Source of the DNA: a virus
Strand: one strand, 5' to 3'
Virus record (IMG/VR): IMGVR_UViG_3300023257_000013
Coordinates: 45,387 to 109,386 of that record
Length of the DNA stretch: 64,000 bases
The notes under the pieces are model-generated. The model was given only the letters and a program-made list of their open reading frames with translations. It was not told where the DNA came from and ran no database searches. Position numbers and translations under genes: made by a program. Positions 16,801-23,100 of the stretch are shown in pieces. Each line of letters starts with the position of its first letter. Position 1 is the stretch's first letter.

Positions 16801-19227
16801 GAAGGGGCTGGGAGGAACACTCTCGGACAGGATGATGTTCTCGACCCGGTCGACTGCGGCGTAGTCCGGGGTGGCACTGCTGCGGTCCATGTTGGAGGGG
16901 CTGCGAGGGAGTCCCAAAGTGACCCCTGAGTCAGGAAGCCAGTTCTGGACCCCGTTCACGGCACGCCACCCAGGCATAAGGCCCAAGGCAGTGCAACCGG
17001 AAAGATCCTTTTCCCCGTCCGTCCCGAAACCGATCTCCACCGAGGTCGCTCCTCGGATTGCAACACGACCGCTCACAGCGGTGGCCGTCCCGGCGGGAGG
17101 CAACGGAAGAGTGTCAGACTGAAGGGATGCGGCGACCATCTCGGGTGTGAAATAACTGTTGTTAGGGTAGGCTGCCAACAGCAGAGTGGGTGTCCACAGG
17201 TATGCCGTACCGTCCACGGCATAGTAGAACACCTCATCACCAGTGAACCTGAAGATGTCCCGTCCCCTGGAGTAGACCACAGCGTCCGTAGTGAAGGTCG
17301 CTGGAGTCAGTGACGACTGAAGGAAGTAGACAGCGTTATCCCCGAAGCTCTTCCGATCACTTCGGCCCAGCACCACCAGAGATCCCTCTACACCCCGTTC
17401 CCTTGCTACATAGGCTTTGCTGGCCTTGACCTTGAAGCCCATGGTCGGGAGGTCAGCCTCCAGAGTCACCTCCTCCAACGTGATGATGGCCCCTTCACGG
17501 GAGAACAAGATGGATTCTCCAACCCCGTCGTCTACCTGACGGATCCGACCCAAGTTCTGTGCCCCGATGGTGTCGCCCCCCGGACGTACCGTGGCTGCAA
17601 CACCGGGCTGGGAGGGAAGACCCCCTGTACCGTCCGGGGCGTCGAGGATGCCCGAAACCCCGAGTCCTCTTCGGGGGTCGTCCAGCGCAAACTCGGTGGG
17701 CAGTTCTACTGCGTCCGGGATGTACAACGGGTCATCCTGTGCCGTAGCCACAGCGCCCGCTTCATCCACGAGTGCCACAGGAGCACGAGTAGGCTGGGGC
17801 TGGCTGTTAAGAGCCACCCCCTTGTAAATGACGTCCTCTCCCAGGAAGTACTTGTCAAACAGGGGGGTTGAGGGATCAGCCCGCTGTACGTCTTCGGGGG
17901 CAAAACGCAACTTCCCGGTCGAAAGAGACACGGCAACCGTACCGGGGTCCACTGTGTTGATTGATGCCAGAGCCGCATCAGTGGTGACCAAAATAGGGGT
18001 CAGAGGATTCCGACTCCCAAAATGGATGAAGGGGTGATCAGTCGGACCAGGGATCGGGGCCAAGTACAGGGGTGTGGCATCTGCAAGCCGCATCGGACCC
18101 ACGATTCCGTCCGAGGTTGGGCTGTAGCCCTTGTAGGAGTACCAGATGGTCTCACCAGCATGGGCCGTCGCAAATTCCGGGTTAAAAGCGAGCTTCCCAC
18201 CCGTCTGACCCATTACAGCATTGCAAGGGTTTGCTGCGAAGTCATAGTCCTCGAAGTCACTGTCTGCCACCACACGGACAGACCCCACAGGCGTCCCTGT
18301 GGCCCCCGGTACGGACCCCACCCGGATCATCGAGTACTGGTCAGGGGCTGCCGAAGAACCCGGTAGGAAGGTCCCCACGGGCAGGTTGTTGACCTTAGGG
18401 CTCATCGTGTAATCCAGGTCTAGCACCATTGCACCCAGATTCTTGACTGCCGTGCCCTTGTATGGTGCCCAACGCCGAGCCTGTCCGTCCCACCCGAACC
18501 GGGTCTCGTAGCGGTCGTTCCTCGTCCACCAGAAGCGGGACGACGCCAGTGTGTAGTGGACGGCCACCACGTAGTCCCCTCTGCGAAGGGACAGGCCCCC
18601 GGCGAGAGCGGTCTGCTGTACGTCCGTGAGATAGGCCATCCCAAGGGTCGGACTCTGCTCGTCGGCCTCGAAATAGAGGGTGACGTAGGGGGCGTTGCCC
18701 TTACGGGGCTGGCCCCCCGGATGGTTGGCTGGGTTCACATCGTCAGGATCGATCCAACCGTCATCGTCGTAGTCCTGATCGCCCCGAGCGACAACAACCG
18801 CCAGGATGCGACTGAGGCTCCTGTTCCCCTCGTCCGTAACCACAAGGTGGGCTGCCCCATCCGTCCAAGTCTCACCCGCTACGACGTCGGTCACGCTCAG
18901 GGTACCCGTGGGGTATGTCGCTGTTCCCGTTTCCAGCCACCAAGATGGGTCATCCACCCATGACAGGGATGCCGTGTTCTGCGCCCATACCAGATACTCA
19001 ACCGGAGTTGTGCCCGGTGCATCTAGGATTCCGGCCCTGTACTTATCAGCCGCTGCGTCCACAAAGGTCGGAGGCTCACCCAGGGGTGACCCGACCTTTA
19101 ATGTGTATGCCGTGGGGACAGAGCGTGGATCACGGATGACCCCCGTGACGGGCTCCCCTGAGGTAACAGCGTTACTGGGAGCGATCCGTGCCCCCCGCAA
19201 TACATGACCGTCGAAACTGAAACCCAT
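7813..19227 (-). CDS. Giant virion structural protein, 3804 aa
   Basis: By far the largest gene, starting at ATG 19227 in a TAATG overlap with the preceding gene. The protein is almost wholly beta-rich with many Gly/Pro/Val/Thr segments and few Cys. I see no transmembrane helices and no clear enzymatic motif. Segments such as TLVPDVEYHLDYTSGAVQLL resemble the short Ig-like beta units seen in other virion proteins here. The C-terminal ~250 residues become helical (LVLSTRERMLSLIALINQIG, and a final QEQEQYLLLKESMEK coiled-coil-like end). Position after hub, spike and a small Gly-rich protein suggests a tail fibre, baseplate appendage or peripheral baseplate plate; which one is unknown. Its TGA stop lies inside the TTGAT target of the neighbouring IS. 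Confidence 0.6.
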   Translation of the reverse strand: MGFSFDGHVLRGARIAPSNAVTSGEPVTGVIRDPRSVPTAYTLKVGSPLGEPPTFVDAAADKYRAGILDAPGTTPVEYLVWAQNTASLSWVDDPSWWLETGTATYPTGTLSVTDVVAGETWTDGAAHLVVTDEGNRSLSRILAVVVARGDQDYDDDGWIDPDDVNPANHPGGQPRKGNAPYVTLYFEADEQSPTLGMAYLTDVQQTALAGGLSLRRGDYVVAVHYTLASSRFWWTRNDRYETRFGWDGQARRWAPYKGTAVKNLGAMVLDLDYTMSPKVNNLPVGTFLPGSSAAPDQYSMIRVGSVPGATGTPVGSVRVVADSDFEDYDFAANPCNAVMGQTGGKLAFNPEFATAHAGETIWYSYKGYSPTSDGIVGPMRLADATPLYLAPIPGPTDHPFIHFGSRNPLTPILVTTDAALASINTVDPGTVAVSLSTGKLRFAPEDVQRADPSTPLFDKYFLGEDVIYKGVALNSQPQPTRAPVALVDEAGAVATAQDDPLYIPDAVELPTEFALDDPRRGLGVSGILDAPDGTGGLPSQPGVAATVRPGGDTIGAQNLGRIRQVDDGVGESILFSREGAIITLEEVTLEADLPTMGFKVKASKAYVARERGVEGSLVVLGRSDRKSFGDNAVYFLQSSLTPATFTTDAVVYSRGRDIFRFTGDEVFYYAVDGTAYLWTPTLLLAAYPNNSYFTPEMVAASLQSDTLPLPPAGTATAVSGRVAIRGATSVEIGFGTDGEKDLSGCTALGLMPGWRAVNGVQNWLPDSGVTLGLPRSPSNMDRSSATPDYAAVDRVENIILSESVPPSPFTFLDNVPLQDIAGYDDGVFFTLQYLALNGDEIEVVNKPLLHYEDIIHRFGQRKFDWVEDSIALGVVDKTTTTLNLGVPSLVPETLLGIPEIAAGLLVAPDGGVYIFQDPDTDFVLPQDGVSGNVILVERFGSLVTYGSKGARLTDPTHFEDQSADFTQAKVGYRLKITSGDNTGSYLVEEILSSTQVRLAPAIPEESQIWMTWELFTGHTSDVYDPALVADMVYKDFQLLPEEPFIIRILHLAGLVPATPAEQEANRLQVDMGEAVELDRPISLRFGLEAVNLTNEATLTALRKVPMGTMANNLLTLPDVNSSRFSTEAFSVQVGRATFSHGAGDLVGVASFSSDPSGIEYLTADIVVGGVTTPKGRLKFGTTVLTSLTGAKVYYQEEFLGAALLVSGEAEFDPSDGWFNLSSADLTVHAGKRLYFVEQLETEGHRDVSINPMLGAFSPNVPLPRGAVVEVLYWRADLEGRRIGDQVVEFLPVFVRKEQAQLVAPNIYKFNHALEDTVFQDIEPSVWIGAMMQNFGQVDCVVDYPEDWNGAGRVTFVSKTVDATDPVTVTFAVYEAQGGERSYEASQKNIYRPPFFIKANQSRFGLRTDRTAEFEPGQMIRIGEDCFYIRSLKYFPLETDGSGDVTEVNIFPSTINEVGSRAPGNDLLNYITDKPLTTVVDPDGPTPVPTTAAAGFMSAIDLTQFPFESVVRGQKVVIFRGDLTEFAVPGHVIEIGGAPYTIGSSEITEDGTRTKITVTGSFHRAFDILAAPIVKISYRPVYPPNFMEFVGVGPVLDSETVELVLFGETLSNGEEAPGRTLVPDVEYHLDYTSGAVQLLWPPQAGLQPNQWLLLTFTKLRTLQPYLKDEVLVEPRFQASFLSVTTPSEANDRLGATLAATFTFSSPDSFYFRAVELTQFLSEAAQEAIRDINATSPAGGSIQISAGGTDNWQQGRFGLMGEKAHLSDLDRAARTFLGFYNDTVVAFEQIQETISGGFVGDRDGKFRFWVGYGKDYPTPGYEDAISGGLLSRFVWADAVNSERVLGAPAFLTLDDWVVAPDSVTLEDAEISGSFLGPNTLNIMQTIQGALVQNDVDDVVLLKLGKTHITGTGADPYYHFKAKGVFGRMSDQHQFSRIFPTRTKAFFRLYPGAGAQMEPGAFNPGVYTAGRDINGEWLKTTGEQIGQISNPVLGDIQGVDSIDLVERRARGRIWGYFPDGLPGGLFDGGASPPVPVACIIVTPLLLRDVPVDPETGYPDDTRFLSTVPPGDLGDAVAGDPELAVPGFEAGDQLGWGKPDGTELGAFCPTTVLMWGATEPTGLFVREVLYGCVITFQDYLAAPMALPEEVLVVDTPAHEYPLERGDTLMVVSPSGVAMQAPQVPDLTTAPTFQTFADSTVLAGLYRDGYDLGTKSDGQVIDKSLPSLQDHAYIPLKELAGQNVPEPTSSVEGILEFLYMNQNPLKVPALLGGWVDDSGDFSVPYIRTGNTEIDRFEDISVVVSEAISARSDTVPTEAVYPDEILSLNGVVNVVGDTPASLDVDADLFPVVPGPIVPGIGNARPYDLILVQEPALFEDSDFTTLAGYTLGPHGILSIGRAETIPGGTAVEPPRFVTHTAAPPAGLSPVTGDAVRYNLTNAMVFVDGIYPPDPQVGVPPAGVAVFEDTLAGITVLDFTSVPMALNDGITRGVGNLNDVYFAGNPITIRMIARPDPNVVAGPVGPNPLPSLTGGVEALRITLWQGMAFVWTYQDDFNLAPPIGVALGGPPIFGDNVVPVLPVSDNRQIIIPGLGIIPWGAVPPNTWFLPHTLTPGPLYTMIYGFEYSFDIDARGFLHWAPAAPIWGSLTAWVDEDRLTFHETCDLRYASERGFVHPLNPALDLETQLTVDEVRLGRDAATWYWSDVNARANGWTGAPIPFTFLMRVPPYVGEWQMAAGTVSERGSIRVMAFEGHDNVPIEGVTVASATVPSCDYPPNQTAEICSGVGVTSSRLNTWLTPAEVESSDCRLTAITPSSGSVGAVEKGDVLVINGSSNLTYPGTLYAGTYLVRHAVETLGGSYRAVAPTSTTGVGTGWCPVVYPTVLGYDNVTNELTVSDLAPAAGGPLVGGVNVGFPLPAAGTRVFVLISPAGLASFDELTFRGSVISAEYSGMAMVAGRGVFTVANWQDAMGTVITEAEFELSATVGTKISGMQFLPVQVSGAEYGLPHDNCVGVDDAALSIYGFRRLTFRPPTSLTHFPAAPDNAQPVVFNSAGAPGVTDGALDRVAGFNTLIPMVSAPEPGHEFLPSPATPVYHWVAHTLDVQAFNSLLQLWDTLNVAGGSYGGIHGATGVRCILPGTEMAMTSENVGVMLPGFRAQAGIFLEPSVPRAGLDLVPAVSHVRVVDQDHSLPDPTLAATDDVREIWMRNAHDYYLGGGASTQPNIPEEVTFIVRRIRRFHNVGGSPTNLMPLRYAYEIRRGMITDYTVMPSQMCIVQANSFTMNWESIKPAGSPKANDAWNDGATYLGTNLGPFNNEDVNAHAGDTFRLLDRFGDVVEEAEISSVREGHELVLVPPGLQLYDPSNGTVRFEIFLRHAPVPHEQTNEQLLDVITSRAVTRTDATWGVASELGGYVPEVTGGATYAGNVNKLYDDLNAPGTGGQTFGALGVQKGDIVVVDPIGLIPQNLAGDPTTQELAMRPVGDDSVDVRIGAGVYVPGRPNPLDDNRGFYRVLQVVDSVTPPYLLVNPVTEFTGTDVAPVVFDPTDDTRAYAVYPSIHDSSLAATGEEGQMDLRPTRARNPANGSFKNYPSGLSNHSVRPFSYQVIRPTQFFTDATIDLVLSTRERMLSLIALINQIGHTKGGSYFIFQRDTHLYDVGSPTDPELGLGVASNDYLMSVVGRVDVMPYANNTTCLSLLDRRFWILDEKLDFLTYDAASGTGMRRAGPGDTPYTEYSTVTGSMVRPVLPDLVDDVLDQSERLRDVRYVWLAYRTHQVLGTLASLSRFDAELPKRLQEQEQYLLLKESMEKVSET

Positions 19228-19844
19228 TACACCACCACCGAGTTCGTAGTGCCAGGGACAGGAACTCCCGCCACAACGGGGGGAGTCGCAGGCAGCGTCA
19301 CAGAGGCCGTCCCGACTCCCAACAGAAGCAACGAGGCTATCCCGATCCCAAGACCTTGAGCCATCATCGAAAGTGCCGCTCCAGCACCAAGCGAGGCCCT
19401 TAAGGTACCCTGTAAGATACCCACCAGAGCAGGACCGTTCGCCACGATGACCTTAGAGACATCCTGCCCCACGCTAATCCCAGCAGCGACACCGGAATAC
19501 TGTCCATAACTGCTAAATCCTTGCGAGATCCCCATGGTCACCGCCGTCGCCAGAGAGAGGGACAAAGGCCCCTGCATCCCCGCTCCTGATAGGGCAGATA
19601 CCACCACGTCCACAGTCGGAGGAACGACCAGTTTGCTGCTCGCAGCCTCGATCACACCCATACCGGGCTGTCCCGTAGCCACCCCTTTGAGCGCCAAGTT
19701 CGTCGGTTGGTTGATGCCCCACTGGATCACGCCCGAAGCAATCCCCTGTGCGAGACCATCATAAGGAACACCCCCGAAGGGGAAACCACCCGAAGCCCTA
19801 TTCTGGGCCAGGGTCTGGTAGAGCTGGTTTGGGGTCAGGGCCAT
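19227..19844 (-). CDS. Gly/Ala-rich hydrophobic tail-module protein
   Basis: The likely start is ATG 19844 (MALTPNQLYQTLAQNRASGG), one base after the HNH gene stop, giving 205 aa; a longer start at 19862 would overlap the HNH gene. The protein is rich in Gly, Ala, Val and Ser with several mildly hydrophobic stretches (LSLATAVTMGISQGFSSYGQ, LGAGAALSMMAQGLGIGIAS) and ends in a Pro/Val-rich tail. It could be a membrane-active or spike-tip related small virion protein, but nothing identifies it. Its ribosome site (GAAGGGACTGAT) lies in the 3' end of the HNH gene, so that gene seems to have entered just upstream without breaking this one. Confidence 0.5.
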   Translation of the reverse strand: MALTPNQLYQTLAQNRASGGFPFGGVPYDGLAQGIASGVIQWGINQPTNLALKGVATGQPGMGVIEAASSKLVVPPTVDVVVSALSGAGMQGPLSLSLATAVTMGISQGFSSYGQYSGVAAGISVGQDVSKVIVANGPALVGILQGTLRASLGAGAALSMMAQGLGIGIASLLLLGVGTASVTLPATPPVVAGVPVPGTTNSVVV

Positions 19845-19845
19845 A

Positions 19846-20625
19846 TCAGTCCCTTCGGGCACTGTGCGTTACAACAGCTTTACACAAGAAAACCAATTCA
19901 GCCTGGGCCATATCCCACTTCATCTGTTGCACCCGTTTCTCTACCCATTGGATGTTATCTATCTCGTAACCCTTAGTGCTGTCGATGCGGTCAAGCGATG
20001 CATTCCCGCTTGACCGAACGCCAATCCTGTCAAAGGTCAGTGCAAATCCCGTTAGGGCACATCTTCCGTTTTGCCTCTGATAAAGCTGCCAAATCTCCTG
20101 GTGTGTGACAGTGACGGACAATCCTCGTTGCTCCGCCCCTGCCAGGATTTGCTTCCAAAAACAACCGGAAATTTCACCGACACCTTTCCAGTTGTGCGCC
20201 CGTTTGCCTTTGTTCGACTTCCCCATGGAAACGGCATTATCGTGGTGAAGACAACCACAACTACGTGTGATGCCAGTACGAAGGCGATTCAGTGGCACAG
20301 TGGTGGGGTGACCACAATCACAGAGGCAGTCCCATTGAGTACCACCCTCCCGTGTATTGTTCCTGTTTCTGCCGGTCACAGTGAGTCGCCCAAACCTTTG
20401 TCCCAACATAGACGTTTCGGAAGTAACCCCGTGTGAAACCCCCCGAAGACACCCGCAACTACGGGTGTGTCCCGACATCATTTTGTGCAGGACTTTGACC
20501 ACGACGGTGCCACAGTCGCAGAGGCATTGCACCTGAGTTTGCCCATGGGGGGCACGAGGGGCATCACCAGTGATCACCAAACGCCCGTACCGCTGACCGA
20601 CTTGGAAAGTTGCTCGCTTTGGCAT
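19846..20625 (-). CDS. HNH homing endonuclease with two CDCG-type repeat modules
   Basis: About 259 aa from ATG 20625; a TTG at 20637 is a weaker alternative. Two tandem N-terminal modules share GQR(Y/F)GRL-x-VTG, then LCDCG and a closing (T)RSCGCL, at roughly residues 8-60 and 72-125. These Cys-rich units occur as DNA-binding modules in phage HNH proteins. The C-terminal nuclease shows NGRCALTGFAL and ASLDRIDSTKGYEIDNIQWV, the Cys-bearing first strand and the LDRI-N pattern of HNH enzymes. It is free-standing between the spike gene and the Gly-rich gene, has no structural role, and is best read as a mobile homing endonuclease. The cleavage target is probably the same locus in related phages lacking the gene. 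Confidence 0.85.
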   Translation of the reverse strand: MPKRATFQVGQRYGRLVITGDAPRAPHGQTQVQCLCDCGTVVVKVLHKMMSGHTRSCGCLRGVSHGVTSETSMLGQRFGRLTVTGRNRNNTREGGTQWDCLCDCGHPTTVPLNRLRTGITRSCGCLHHDNAVSMGKSNKGKRAHNWKGVGEISGCFWKQILAGAEQRGLSVTVTHQEIWQLYQRQNGRCALTGFALTFDRIGVRSSGNASLDRIDSTKGYEIDNIQWVEKRVQQMKWDMAQAELVFLCKAVVTHSARRD

Positions 20626-20670
20626 TTCCGCCCCCAACCCTATCTTCCCTATACCAGAAGGACAAATAGG

Positions 20671-23100
20671 CTAACTAGCGATCAGATGGCCCTTGGCCCC
20701 GATACCCCAAGTTCCGAACGGCAGCCCCGTGAAGGGTTCCAGAGAACCGGCGCAGAGAATTGGGCCACTGTCCGTTCCAAAAATCGGCCCTGCCAGCAAC
20801 ACGCCCGAGGATCCTCTCACAGTCGCCACCCCCGCAGTCGCTACAAGGAAAGCAGCCGCCGTGCCTGTCATTGTTGCCGTGCCCGCCGAGGCCGTAAGGG
20901 AGAGGGGGCCAACACTTGCCGTGGCGTTGATCCCAGCAGGGCTCATCGTCAAGGTGCTGGTAGCAGCCTTGGCCTTCCACACACCCACCAGGGTCTCATA
21001 GGTCATGTTACCGACTTTGATGGAAGTCTTGTGATTCCCCAGGTTGAAGGTTTCCTCACGATCCCCCGCCACATAGGTCACCTTCTCACAGACGAAACCT
21101 GGCACCGTAGGGGCGTAAGTCCGCTCGTGGAGGGGGAAATTCGTGGGGAGACCGTACTTGGGACCACCGTAGGACTCCTGGCATTTCCCACCCACAGTGA
21201 TCTGGAAGTTTTCGGAGGAAATGGATGTCCTCTTGACTCCGTCGAGGCTCAAATCCTCATGCCCAGTGATCTGCACGGAGGTCGCACTGACCTCGGTCTG
21301 GTGCCCATGGATGAGCACCTTTTTGCCCGCAAGGAGGCGAAGGTTGGTTCGGGCCTCAATGTCTACCGCAGGAACGTCCCCTGCGCCCCGCCCCGTGCCC
21401 AACACGGCCTCCATCTCAGCTTCGTGTGACTTGATAGGTCCCCCACCGAAAATGCGAACTGAGCCCTCCTGCGCCGTGAAGGCCAGGCTGTTCGTTCCAG
21501 TGGTTCCGAACTCGGTGTGCCCATCGAGCAGCAGTTGGAACTTTCCTGCAACGCCCAATTTGAGGCCACCCCTCAGGAACGCTTCCACTGCGTTGCCTTT
21601 CGGGTCGCCTCCGATGCTGGCCCTGAGTTGCCCTTGCTTGTTGTAGGACACGAACGTCTCGGACACACCTCCAGTAGGGGGTGTCAACCGGAACAGCGTA
21701 GCGGCTTGCTCCAAGATGGGGGTTGAACTGGCCCCACCCCCAACGAATGTAATGTTGGCAGGTTCTATCCCTGGTGCGGGAGTGTCCCCGTCAAAAACGG
21801 AGGCCACCAGAGGAAGCCCGTAGCTCTTCCTCCCGGCAATTGAGAAAGGGTCGTTCCCGACCACGGATCCCAGCACCCACTCTATGTACGGAGCGTTGAC
21901 GTTCGGTGTCGTGGACCCCGTCTTCGGGTCGTTCTCCGGGATCCGGTCTACATCGAGCATGTCCGTCTGCTCGGTGACGGGCAAAATCCCATCCGAGGTG
22001 TGGGTAACCTCAATACGGTACTCCGTCAACGTCCGGGCATCCGGGTTGGTGACAGCATTTCCCTTGCTCTGATTGGACACACGGAACAGGGACTTCGCCC
22101 CGTAGATTGCATCGGTTTTATGCTTATCATCTACGACCTGCCCGAATTCGTTGATGAAACCCCCGTACCGAAGAAACTGGAGGGGATCCAGGTACGGGTC
22201 CGGGGCAAGATAGCTTCGAGTGAGCGTCGAATCCTCAGTGCTCTTAGCCAAGTTCGCTGATGGTGTCAGGAACCCCTGGGTTTCACTCAGACTTGAGGGG
22301 AGTGACTTGTCCGTCAGTGGGCGTCCCAGCCCCGCCTGAAGTCCATCATCCCAGATCTTTCCATCGGACACCATGGTGGGAGGAAGGAATGTGGCATCCC
22401 GCTGCACCATCCCGGCGTAGACACGGGCACCAGCCAGCGCTTGGAAACTCTGCAACGCCCGGAGTACGGCAGCCTGGTCCTGGTCCCGTAGGCGGAACTC
22501 GTTCCCCCGCCTGTTGGACAGTGTCACACTCTCATCCAGCACAAGGTCTGAACCCTGGGCAGAGGAGCCTACGATGTTGCCGGGTTGGATGTGCCGGAGC
22601 TTGTGCCGGGTGCGATCATAGGAACCCTCCCAGAATTTCTCTTCTCCCGGTCCCAGTTCGTATTCGTCGGCGGTCGTTTCCGCCGTTGTTACCCAGTTCC
22701 GGCCTGGCCAGATGCCCGGAACCATCCAACCCAGAATCACAGGAGTCTTGGTACTCTCCCCCACGTCCGATGTGGCACTCTCCTGCACCATCCAACCGAT
22801 GATGCAGAAATCCCCGATCTGGGGCATCGCCCCGAGGAAGTGGCGGGCACCGGCCCCTGGGAAGGTAAGGGGAACAGGCACACGCTCATAGGTGCCCGAG
22901 GCACCCGCTACGGTACGGAGCGTAGCGAGGTGGCCCTCGTAGTCCAAGTTAGTGACCTTGGCGATCCCCAACCCGTAATTCTGGTCAGGGGAAGCCTTCT
23001 TCAGATCCTGCTGGGCCTTCGTGGTTGTGGACCGCATCTGCCCACGGGTAACAGAGGGGGCACCACCTGGACGTCTGGAACTGGTGTCTGATGGGGCCAT
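20671..23100 (-). CDS. Baseplate spike/central hub protein, gpV/gp5-like OB-fold
   Basis: An 809-aa protein whose ATG overlaps the hub stop (TAATG). After a ~40-residue Ser/Gly-rich start, the segment around residues 42-110 (YGLGIAKVTNLDYEGHLATL, then AMPQIGDFCIIGWM) matches the OB-fold of phage gpV/T4 gp5 spikes, where a beta barrel of the G-x-V-x(n)-P-x-x-GD-x-V type caps the hub. A long middle region is beta-rich. The last ~120 residues alternate short hydrophobic strands with Gly/Ala/Thr (LSLTASAGTATMTGTAAAFL), as in the intertwined trimeric beta-prism of spikes. It would pierce the outer membrane or cell surface at contraction. There is no clear lysozyme domain here; that activity appears to be in the adjoining hub. 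Confidence 0.75.
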   Translation of the reverse strand: MAPSDTSSRRPGGAPSVTRGQMRSTTTKAQQDLKKASPDQNYGLGIAKVTNLDYEGHLATLRTVAGASGTYERVPVPLTFPGAGARHFLGAMPQIGDFCIIGWMVQESATSDVGESTKTPVILGWMVPGIWPGRNWVTTAETTADEYELGPGEEKFWEGSYDRTRHKLRHIQPGNIVGSSAQGSDLVLDESVTLSNRRGNEFRLRDQDQAAVLRALQSFQALAGARVYAGMVQRDATFLPPTMVSDGKIWDDGLQAGLGRPLTDKSLPSSLSETQGFLTPSANLAKSTEDSTLTRSYLAPDPYLDPLQFLRYGGFINEFGQVVDDKHKTDAIYGAKSLFRVSNQSKGNAVTNPDARTLTEYRIEVTHTSDGILPVTEQTDMLDVDRIPENDPKTGSTTPNVNAPYIEWVLGSVVGNDPFSIAGRKSYGLPLVASVFDGDTPAPGIEPANITFVGGGASSTPILEQAATLFRLTPPTGGVSETFVSYNKQGQLRASIGGDPKGNAVEAFLRGGLKLGVAGKFQLLLDGHTEFGTTGTNSLAFTAQEGSVRIFGGGPIKSHEAEMEAVLGTGRGAGDVPAVDIEARTNLRLLAGKKVLIHGHQTEVSATSVQITGHEDLSLDGVKRTSISSENFQITVGGKCQESYGGPKYGLPTNFPLHERTYAPTVPGFVCEKVTYVAGDREETFNLGNHKTSIKVGNMTYETLVGVWKAKAATSTLTMSPAGINATASVGPLSLTASAGTATMTGTAAAFLVATAGVATVRGSSGVLLAGPIFGTDSGPILCAGSLEPFTGLPFGTWGIGAKGHLIAS

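Noticed and set aside
8000-19000. Many long plus-strand reading frames opposite the 3804-aa gene, some over 300 codons
   Set aside because: They are antisense shadows caused by GC-rich codon bias; they lack ribosome sites and have unnatural Arg/Pro/His-rich composition.
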